In this document: piece by piece, positions 46,125 to 55,838 of the stretch
Position numbering within the stretch: the first letter of the stretch is position 1
Layout of the letters: each line of letters begins with the position of its first letter
Assembly (NCBI GenBank): GCA_032622095.1
Contig: CP136064.1
Span: 144,913,954-144,977,953 of the forward strand
DNA from: Siphonodentalium dalli
Taxonomy: Eukaryota > Mollusca > Scaphopoda > Gadilida > Siphonodentaliidae
Direction: 5' to 3'
DNA length: 64,000 nt
Notes under the pieces: model-generated
What the model was told of the DNA's origin: nothing
The model's database searches: none
What the model saw: the letters and a program-made list of their open reading frames with translations, nothing else
Program-made: the position numbers and the translations under genes

Positions 46125-47553
46125 GGCCAAAACGAAGAATACCTGTGTTTAGGATAACCCGCCCGCCCCTACTCAAAACCTGCCGCCAAATTCCATTTTA
46201 TCGTTTTTCAAAAATTTCCTCCGACTTCATTTTATTTGTTTTATAATTAGGAATTCGCGACTACGGAATTAGCTTAAACAAGTAAACCATTTCCTTGCAA
46301 ATATCGTCAATTCTCGAAAAACGGAAGTGCTGCCATTGTTGTTGTAGTATATTCGTATTCCCTCGTCATTGTTCGGCAAACCTCGCCGATTTCTCGAAAG
46401 CGGAAACCAGAAAACACGCGATACTTGTGCCGGAATATGTATTAACTAGCAAATCGAAAGTAACCGGATATTTTGCCATGGCGATTGAATATGGCGGAAA
46501 CACTTCCGTGTGTGGATAGATCCTGCATTTTAGCCATTAAACTTCACAAATGCGTTCATATGAATCAACTATAGCACAGACATGTTGTCGTGCGTGAACC
46601 GGTACCATACGGATTCTGAACTGACAGAAAAGGACATATAGTAATAAAATGTCAGATTAAAAATAATTCTGACACTTTTGAAATCGACCCAAAGCTCAAA
46701 ATTCCTGGCATTATTACAGTTTATCCACCTCTCACCGCATCCACCCTGAAAATTATAAGCCTGACCTAACATGAGTCTGTGTGTACCCATGCAGTAGGAG
46801 TGGTATGTGCCTGGTAGAACTTAATTTTTTCCTAGTAGAACTATTTCTCATTATTAAAATATTCATTAGTTCTACAGAAAACCGGACCCGTTTAATCAAC
46901 ATCTTCTGTGTCGCAATGATCCGAATGCAACATCAGTCATAGGGTAATCAATGCACATATATTGTTCTTGGTGCTTACTTTGTTTTACATGTGTGAATGC
47001 CACCACCGCTTTGCATATTGATTATGTTATGTACGGCACGTTGGCGTTGCCGCATGTATGTGCCATTTCCAATGGAGGAACTCTTGTTAAATTCACCTTC
47101 TGAGTTGAATATTTCGCAAAATTTCTTAGTATTCGAGTCGGTGGATAAACAAAATATCATAAGTGTCTTGTGTGGGAAATTGAACAGTAATATGTCCACT
47201 CGTATGATTTGGCCTGTAATATCCGAGCTTCAGTGTGAACATAAACCGTTTAATTTTCTACACTAGACACTTATTCTATATATAATATCATTTAATATCA
47301 TGCTGTAGACATGTCATTGAACTTCTGCAACACCATTAAACTGATTAAAGCTACCATGGCATTGATTAGTGTGACAATGACTTGCCCAAGCTATTTACGA
47401 GTTACACTGGCAGACGATTAGAAGGCACAAATACTTAAATATTATTCCCCGTGAAAAATAAAATGAAAAAATAAAATAAAATGAAGTACCGCCCGCCCGC
47501 CCCTGTTTTTTTCCCTCATGTTACCCTAAACTCAGGTATTCTTCCTTTTGGCC
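46125..47553. mobile_element. 1.43-kb Harbinger-like insertion in the left arm
   Basis: GGCCAAAACGAAGAATACCT (46125) matches the inverted right end AGGTATTCTTCCTTTTGGCC (47553). TAA is present on both sides (46122-46124 and 47554-47556). Both ends carry a CCGCCCGCCCCT stretch just inside, in the same strand sense. Joining the flanks restores the arm sequence CTAGTAGCTAATAGTCCAG, which matches the uninterrupted right arm except for a short indel. Frames of 74 and 89 codons inside are not transposase-like. Confidence 0.85.
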
Positions 47554-48048
47554 TAATAGTCCAGTGCATTTATGAGAAAATAGGGCTGAACCTCAAAATA
47601 ATTGCAACACAAAAGATTTTGTTTTATTTTGGTTGGGAGCATCATATACTACTCAGCTAAAAATCAACAAAAATCTGAACATGGGAAATGGCCTTTTTGA
47701 GGCAAAAAGTGGCGAAAATTATGAAAAATTTGTGAAAAATGGAGATTATCATTTTTTGTTAATAACTCTTGATGTGAACATACAATTGTTATATTTTCAC
47801 AATGATAAACTGTGGTACAGTTATATCCAAGATTTTGTATCATTTTATTATATAAATATTGATTAAATTTTCGAAATTTGGGTCAAAAAGTTGAAAAATT
47901 TGTCAAAATTCAGTGAAAACTGGAAGTCTACAATAACTCTTGATGCAGTTGTAAAATTGTCATAACTGGGCTTGGAACTATTGTTATATAGTTATATCCA
48001 CAATTGTGGGTTTTTTTTTCATGTTGTTACTACAAGCAAATAATCAAA

Positions 48049-48305
48049 CTATTTCAACACCTTGGCATCCCCACAAGACATAGAACACATAATTCCATGT
48101 TTTCGGCATGTGCACCTATTACTTTTGCAGTCCGTTTTACATTTACAACGAATGATGTTCAGTAGTTCTTTTGGAGCTGGTGGTTCCTCACATTTGATAG
48201 GATTAAGCCGCCCATCCTTAACCTGCCATCCCCAATCAGTTGGTTCCAAATTAAGCCCCTTCCAACACTGCACCTGGTGATAGTGTATGTAAAATGAAAT
48301 CCTTT
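48049..48305 (-). pseudogene. Tesmin/TSO1-like CXC C-terminal exon
   Basis: On the minus strand the frame from about 48305 reads FYIHYHQVQCWKGLNLEPTD, WGWQVKDGRLNPIKCEEPPA, PKELLNIIRCKCKTDCKSNR, CTCRKHGIMCSMSCGD, ending at a stop at 48049. The cysteine pattern C-x-C-x3-C-x4-C-x-C-x4-5-C-x3-C is a tesmin/TSO1-like CXC, a zinc-binding DNA-contact module. The HQVQ-W-G...P..WGW...G.L.P....PPAP.ELL lead-in is the same one I recall ending the LGGFHT-type family. The final CGDAKVLK departs from the expected C-x2-C, so the end is mutated or spliced. It sits in the left arm of the foldback element beside the tandem units. Confidence 0.7.
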
Positions 48306-48322
48306 TCTACCTAAAGTCTGAC

Positions 48323-48613
48323 ACCGCAGGTTACATCACCTCTGGTCGGCGCTTTGGCAACAGTGATAAGCCTCCGAAACAAGAGTTGTGGGTCGATGTG
48401 TACAACAATGTTGTCGATCTTGAGAGACGGAGCACTCATTATTATTGCTTGGGATGTTCGCTTGAATACATAACTCATAACATCTTTCCCTCCCATGTTC
48501 ATAAGGATCTTCGTGCCTATTAGTTCAGTGCATTTATGAGAATAAAGTGCCAATTTAAACCTCAATCTAATTGCAAGACAATGTTTCTTAGCAGGAATAA
48601 GTCTATTAACCAA
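48323..48613 (-). pseudogene. Exon-like fragment, unit 1 (CXC gene family)
   Basis: Minus-strand frame with MNMGGKDVMSYVFKRTSQAI, IMSAPSLKIDNIVVHIDPQL, LFRRLITVAKAPTRGDV. The VHIDPQLLFRRL block is like a DP-LLFQRL block I recall in the same uncharacterised family as the CXC exon. An AG upstream (rc of CTTCGTGCCTATTAG) and GTGATG after GAG could be splice sites. It is recurring in units 2-4 with single-residue changes (MSAP to MRAP, NIVV to NDVV, DPQL to DPKL). Confidence 0.6.
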
Positions 48614-49479
48614 TTATAAACAACATACTAAAAATCTAAAAGGATCAAGAAAGACGAAATTGATAAATTTTGTGAAATAAATTTAGTAAAATTTGGTAAA
48701 ATACCCATTTTATAGCTTTTCAAGGATGTTTATAAAAAACTTCATTTCACATGTCCTTCCATTTATATATCCATTTTGTTGAGTACACAATCCTGATTAC
48801 AGAACAGAAAACATTTTCCAGGTATGTTGAGAATTTTTTGAGTTATGTGCCTCCAAAATTGGGAGTTTGTCTAATTTCGGAGCCTCAATTTCTGAAGAAT
48901 TAGCTAAAATCCATATTTTAGGGTCTAGTATTTTAAAAACTAGAGAACAATGAAGGGATATCAATACTGTTCAGTGTATTAGTTGCCTCACTATATTGTG
49001 CACAAAAAATGATTTCGTTATGCATCTATGATCGAGAAGACAAAAATATTCTTAAACAAAATGTGTGTTCCATTGTATGGACTTAGCCAAATTTGCCTTG
49101 TGATACAGAACTGGTGTGATGAAATACCATATTTGAGGTCATACAACTCAATAAATTGATATCCATATGCCCTGTATTTCTCATAACCTCTTACATATAC
49201 TAGGTTAAATACGCTGTGCTGGAATTGCTAAACACATATGTGCCATAATCAACTTATGGCCCTATGAATCCTTTCTATTGACTCTTTTCCAAAAATGCCA
49301 TTTTGGACTGTTTTGTGGTGTTTTTGTTCATATTAAAGTTTTTTTTGTGCACAAATAGTAAACAACAACGAATACAATTAGTGTTTAATGTGTAAAATCA
49401 TTTGAACGTTCCTCCTAAAACACTTAGTGTTGGAAAACATATGATTACATTGGTTATGCCAATCAACAGTCACTGGATT

Positions 49480-49671
49480 TCACACCGCAGGTTTATATAA
49501 TACATCACCTCTGGTCGGCGCTTTGGCAACAGTGATAAGCCTCCGAAACAAGAGTTTTGGGTCGATGTGTACAACGTCGTTGTCGATCTTGAGAGACGGA
49601 GCCCTCATTATTATTGCTTGGGATGTTCGCTTGAATACATAACTCATAACATCTTTCCCTCCCATGTTCAT
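49480..49671 (-). pseudogene. Exon-like fragment, unit 2
   Basis: Same fragment as at 48323, 63 codons, with LYKPAV at the end because of the TTTATATAATA insertion. Confidence 0.6.
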
Positions 49672-50648
49672 AAGGATCTTCGTGCCTATTAGTTCAGTGC
49701 ATTAATTTTATGAGAATAAAGTGCCAAACCTCAATCTAATTGCAAGACAATGTTTCTTAGCAGGAATAAGTCTATTAACCAATTATAAACAACATACTAA
49801 AAATCTAAAAGGATCAAGAAAGACTAAATTGATAAATTTTGTGAAATAAATTTAGTAAAATTTGGTAAAATACCCATTTTATAGCTTTTCAAGGATGTTT
49901 ATAAAAAACTTCATTTCACATGTCCTTCCATTTATATATCCATTTTGTTGAGTACACAATCCTGATTACAGAACAGAAAACATTTTCCAGGTATGTTGAG
50001 AATTTTTCGAGTTATGTGCCTCCAAAATTGGGAGTTTGTCTAATTTCGGAGCCTCAATTTCTGAAGAATTAGCTAAAATCCATATTTTAGGGTCTAGTAT
50101 TTTAAAAACTAGAGAACAATGAAGGGATATCAATACTGTTCAGTGTATTAGTTGCCTCACTATATTGTGCACAAAAAATGATTTCGTTATGCATCTATGA
50201 TCGAGAAGACAAAAATATTCTTAAACAAAATGTGTGTTCCATTGTATGGACTTAGCCAAATTTGCCTTGTGATACAGAACTGGTGTGATGAAATACCATA
50301 TTTGAGGTCATACAACTCAATAAATTGATATCCATATGCCCTGTATTTCTCATAACCTCTTACATATACTAGGTTAAATACGCTGTGCTGGAATTGCTAA
50401 ACACATATGTGCCATAATCAACTTATGGCCCTATGAATCCTTTCTATTGACTCTTTTCCAAAAATGCCATTTTGGACTGTTTTGTGGTGTTTTTGTTCAT
50501 ATTAAAGTTTTTTTTGTGCACAAATAGTAAACAACAACGAATACAATTAGTGTTTAATGTGTAAAATCATTTGAACGTTCCTCCTAAAACACTTAGTGTT
50601 GGAAAACATATGATTACATTGGTTATGCCAATCAACAGTCACTGGATT

Positions 50649-50840
50649 TCACACCGCAGGTTTATATAATACATCACCTCTGGTCGGCGCTTTGGCAACA
50701 GTGATAAGCCTCCGAAACAAGAGTTTTGGGTCGATGTGTACAACGTCGTTGTCGATCTTGAGAGACGGAGCCCTCATTATTATTGCTTGGGATGTTCGCT
50801 TGAATACATAACTCATAACATCTTTCCCTCCCATGTTCAT
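50649..50840 (-). pseudogene. Exon-like fragment, unit 3
   Basis: Identical in protein to the unit 2 fragment. Confidence 0.6.
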
Positions 50841-51800
50841 AAGGATCTTCGTGCCTATTAGTTCAGTGCATTAATTTTATGAGAATAAAGTGCCAAACCT
50901 CAATCTAATTGCAAGACAATGTTTCTTAGCAGGAATAAGTCTATTAACCAATTATAAACAACATACTAAAAATCTAAAAGGATCAAGAAAGACTAAATTG
51001 ATAAATTTTGTGAAATAAATTTAGTAAAATTTGGTAAAATACCCATTTTATAGCTTTTCAAGGATGTTTATAAAAAACTTCATTTCACATGTCCTTCCAT
51101 TTATATATCCATTTTGTTGAGTACACAATCCTGATTACAGAACAGAAAACATTTTCCAGGTATGTTGAGAATTTTTCGAGTTATGTGCCTCCAAAATTGG
51201 GAGTTTGTCTAATTTCGGAGCCTCAATTTCTGAAGAATTAGCTAAAATCCATATTTTAGGGTCTAGTATTTTAAAAACTAGAGAACAATGAAGGGATATC
51301 AATACTGTTCAGTGTATTAGTTGCCTCACTATATTGTGCACAAAAAATGATTTCGTTATGCATCTATGATCGAGAAGACAAAAATATTCTTAAACAAAAT
51401 GTGTGTTCCATTGTATGGACTTAGCCAAATTTGCCTTGTGATACAGAACTGGTGTGATGAAATACCATATTTGAGGTCATACAACTCAATAAATTGATAT
51501 CCATATGCCCTGTATTTCTCATAACCTCTTACATATACTAGGTTAAATACGCTGTGCTGGAATTGCTAAACACATATGTGCCATAATCAACTTATGGCCC
51601 TATGAATCCTTTCTATTGACTCTTTTCCAAAAATGCCATTTTGGACTGTTTTGTGGTGTTTTTGTTCATATTAAAGTTTTTTTTGTGCACAAATAGTAAA
51701 CAACAACGAATACAATTAGTGTTTAATGTGTAAAATCATTTGAACGTTCCTCCTAAAACACTTAGTGTTGGAAAACATATGATTACATTGGTTATGCCAA

Positions 51801-52001
51801 TCAACAGTCACTGGATTTCACACCGCAGGTTACATCACCTCTGGTCGGCGCTTTGGCAACAGTGATAAGCCTCCGAAACAAGAGTTTTGGGTCGATGTGT
51901 ACAACGTCGTTGTCGATCTTGAGAGACGGAGCCCTCATTATTATTGCTTGGGATGTTCGCTTGAATACATAACTCATAACATCTTTCCCTCCCATGTTCA
52001 T
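51801..52001 (-). pseudogene. Exon-like fragment, unit 4
   Basis: As units 2 and 3 but with the unit 1 type junction (RGDVTCGV), lacking the TTTATATAATA insertion. Confidence 0.6.
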
Positions 52002-54351
52002 AAGGATCTTCGTGCCTATTAGTTCAGTGCATTAATTTTATGAGAATAAAGTGCCAAACCTCAATCTAATTGCAAGACAATGTTTCTTAGCAGGAATAAG
52101 TCTATTAACCAATTATAAACAACATACTAAAAATCTAAAAGGATCAAGAAAGACGAAATTGATAAATTTTGTGAAATAAATTTAGTAAAATTTGGTAAAA
52201 TACCCATTTTATAGCTTTTCAAGGATGTTTATAAAAAACTTCATTTCACATGTCCTTCCATTTATATATCCATTTTGTTGAGTACACAATCCTGATTACA
52301 GAACAGAAAACATTTTCCAGGTATGTTGAGAATTTTTCGAGTTATGTGCCTCCAAAATTGGGAGTTTGTCTAATTTCGGAGCCTCAATTTCTGAAGAATT
52401 AGCTAAAATCCATATTTTAGGGTCTAGTATTTTAAAAACTAGAGAACAATGAAGAGATATCTTTAATACTGTTGTATTAGTTGCCTCACTATATTGTGCA
52501 CAAAAAATGATTTCGTTATGCATCTATGATCGAGAAGACAAAAATATTCTTAAACAAAATGTGTGTTCCATTGTATGGACTAATAGCCAAATTTGCCATA
52601 TGCCATATGAAATACCATATTTGAGGTCATACAACTCAATAAATTGATATCCATATGCCCTGTATTTCTCATAACCTCTTACGTATACTAGGTTAAATAC
52701 GCTGTGCTGGAATTGCTAAACACATATGTGCCATAATCAACTTATGGCCCTATGAATCCTTTCTATTGACTCTTTTCCAAAAATGTTTTTGTTCATTTTA
52801 AAGTTTTTTTTGTGCACAAATAGTAAACAACAACGAATACAATTAGTGTTTAATGTGTAAAATCATTTGAACGTTCCTCCTAAAACACTTAGTGTTGGAA
52901 AACATATGATTACATTGGTTATGCCAATCAACATCACTGGTTTTCACATATTTTTCAAGAAACTGACTCCAAATTTGAATGTTGATAATGGGGTAGGTGA
53001 AATCACAAAGGCTTATGATCTTGTCACCATATTCTAGTCATTGGAGACAAAGGGTTGTTTTATTCCAGTTTGTGCATATTATTCTTGCATGGTAAACAGT
53101 TTAGTACTTTAATAATTATTAGATGTTTATTTAGAACTTTATCAGCATGTTATATAGAACCAGCCCGAAATAATGATTCGCTATTTCGCCATTGAGTTAC
53201 AACAAAAAGGATCGTAGCTCTAAATATGAACATCAAAACAGGAAGCAGTTTACTCTGTATGCAAGAATAAGGTTTGTAGGAGCTGGTGATGTTAAAGTTT
53301 TATGCATCAAGGTCAATATTTTCTAGATTTTGTCAATATGGTTTCCCCTACCCCATTTTTCAGATATTCAAATTTGGCATCAGTTTCTAGAAAAATTAGT
53401 GAAATTCAGTGACATTCATTGACATATCCAACATAAGGCATTTATTTCGTCACTAAAGTGTTTCAGGCGGAAAGTTCAAATGATTTTGCACATTAAACAT
53501 ACATTGTTTTTACAATTTATACACAAAAACCTTTAAAAATGGAGAAAAAAACGCCCCAAAATGACATTTTTAGATGAGTCAATTCTAAAGATTCATAGGG
53601 CCATAATTTGATTTTCTACGCCATGATTTGGGAAATTCCTTTACAATGTGTTTAACGATGTATACTTATTAAAGTGATTATGAGAAAGACAGGGAATATG
53701 GATATATAATTATTGATTTGTATGACATCAAATATGCTATTTCATCACGCCGTTTCTGGACCACAGGCAAATTTGGCTGTCCATACAATGGTGGAACACA
53801 CATTTTGTTTAAGAATATTTTTGTCCTCTCAATCATAGATGCATAAAGAAATCATATTTTGTGCACAACCTAGAGAGGAAATGACTAAAACAACAAGGAA
53901 TCCCTTCATTTTGCTTTATTTTTTAAAATACAAGACCATAAAAAATGGATTTTAACTAATTTTGAGAAATTGAGCCTCCGAAATTAGACAAACTCCAAAT
54001 TTTGGAGGCACATAACTCAAAAAATACTGAACGTATCTAGGAAAGGTTTTCTGTTCTGTAATCAGGGTTGTGCACTCTATAAAATGGATATATAAATGGA
54101 AGGACATGTGAAAGGAAGTTTTTTATAAACATCCTTAAAAAGCTATAAAATGAGTATTTTACCAAATTTTACTAAATTTATTTCACAAAATTCATCAATT
54201 TCGCATTTCTTGATTCTTGTTGATTTTTAGTATATTATTTGTGATGGGTTAAAGTACTTATTCCCACTGAGAAACTTTGTGTTGCAATTATTTTGAGGTG
54301 AAACCATAAATGCACTGGACTATAAGTATTATTCTTAGCTACTAGTATAAA

Positions 54352-54700
54352 TTATGAACTTGTCCAGATGTCTGAATCTATGGTACCAAAGTCATCTCAA
54401 AATAAGCTTTTTGGCTACAATTTGAAGGAGTAAATCAGCAACATGAAGTGCCAGGAAATGGCTGAGATTGCACCAAATGACACTATTAACCCTTTGGCTT
54501 CGGGGGGCCTGGGCGGCTCCAGACCCCCGGCTTGATGTGCCTTGAAAATGGCCTTGAATTGTATCTGGTCTTGCCTGTATGAACCCTGTACCCACATATT
54601 GGAGATGTGCAACATGTATATATAGATGGCGGAAAAATTATTTTTTGACGGAATTATTAAACCCTTTCGACTTAGAACATTTCAACATTTTTTTTAATTT
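54352..54700. repeat. GTCY-family core fragment
   Basis: CATATTGGAGATGTGCAACA, GATGGCGGAAAAATT, GACGGAATTATTAAACCCTT and TCGACTTAGAACATTTCAAC match 40080-40190 closely. No GTCC tract remains here. Confidence 0.65.
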
Positions 54701-55470
54701 CTTTAACAAAGCGGCATTGACTTGCCATATTGTTGGGGGACACTGGTCGGCTGACCTTTTATTTACATATACATACATGTATATTTGTTTATACCGGTAC
54801 ATATCTATTCTTGTCAATATCATCTAAATGTATTCATATGAGAAATAAAACATATTCAAGAGTTCCAGATTCAGCCCAAAACTGGCTATTTGAATCAGTT
54901 GACATTGAATTATTATATTGCATGTGTGTCAGAATTTGTAATGCTATGTCCAGAGGAAATGCATAATTATGCAAACATGTTCTCCCAGTCCAAGGTCAGA
55001 GCTCAGGATGACCTTGGTGGGGATGCCAACTGGAGTTTTCATGTTATGTTAACTAGAGAGTTCAGTCATAGTAATGTTGTTTATTGAATTATATTCCATA
55101 GAAAAGAGTGTACATTTCTGATCATTTTTGTACCAAATGTTTGACAAAAGGACAAGTAGATCTTGGTGTGTGATCAATAATGTGTCAAAAAGTTGCCGCA
55201 ATTTGTTGAAAATCATGCCATTGGGCAATGAACATTTGTATTATATGGGTTTCAAGGTGATTTGACCTGGATATTAATGCCCGTCATAATGGCACCACTT
55301 TTTGGAGGCTATTTCGCTTTAAAATTCAGTTTATTAATTGTAATTTGGACATTTTTGAAGGAAGAGCAACAAAACTTTAACACAGTTGATGTCCATTGTA
55401 TATGCTTGATATTAATTTCATAAACTTGATATCTAATGAGTTATGCATACTAATTAGGTTAATTAGCATA
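54701..55470. other. No gene seen
   Basis: AT-rich sequence with frames under 80 codons and no domain. It ends near the CATTCCCCCCAAATCAAGCC stretch that may belong to the left end of the following hAT element. Confidence 0.4.
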
Positions 55471-55838
55471 AAATGCTCATTATTATGCAAATAAGTCATT
55501 TCTTTGGTTTATACGGCAGCAGGACTTATCATTCCCCCCAAATCAAGCCGATTACCGGTGTCCCCAAATTACGACAAAGTCCCCAAAATAAGAGTTTGTT
55601 TTATTGTTGTATCGATGTTTTTGACAGACTAAACACATTTTTTTTTTTCGATCGGAAACGGAAACGGAAATCAAAATCGGAACATTGTAAAACGCGGAAT
55701 GCGAGTTCTAATTTAATAGTGAATTACCCCCCTTTGAAATTACCACACTCTTCTGTCTGGGAAAGATACGAATGTTTCAGCTAATGCTTGGTTAGCGACG
55801 ATTTCCCGATTTTGAATACAATTTTGAAAATAATAATA

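Larger units (their letters stand above)
48321..52985. repeat. Four tandem units of about 1.16 kb
   Basis: ACACCGCAGG followed by the exon fragment starts at 48321, 49482, 50651 and 51820 (periods 1161, 1169 and 1169 bp). Units 2 and 3 look identical along their full length (both share the TTTATATAATA insertion, AGACTAAATTG and TTTTTCGAG variants). Unit 1 differs at scattered sites (for example AATGTTGTCG and TTTTTTGAG). Unit 4 has deletions near 52600 and 52780. Each unit contains the arm-end motif TTAGTTCAGTGCATT, so the amplification copied the terminal part of the arm. Confidence 0.9.
46112..54347. mobile_element. Second foldback element, left arm amplified
   Basis: Outer ends TACTAGTAGCTAA (46112) and TTAGCTACTAGTA (54347) are inverted, with TAAA on both sides (46108-46111, 54348-54351), a possible 4-bp duplication. 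Inside, TAGTCCAGTGCATTTATG (47557) pairs with CATAAATGCACTGGACTATA (54304-54323). The symmetry centre is near 53165, where CCAAATTTGAATGTTGATAA (52971) pairs with CAGATATTCAAATTTGG (53361). The right arm is one unit; the left arm holds four tandem units and two exon-like fragments of the CXC gene family, and is interrupted by the 46125-47553 insertion. Confidence 0.75.

Noticed and set aside
55473-55784. 103-codon frame just upstream of the hAT transposase
   Set aside because: No conserved domain; ends before the transposase start in a different frame; more likely 5' untranslated or terminal sequence.
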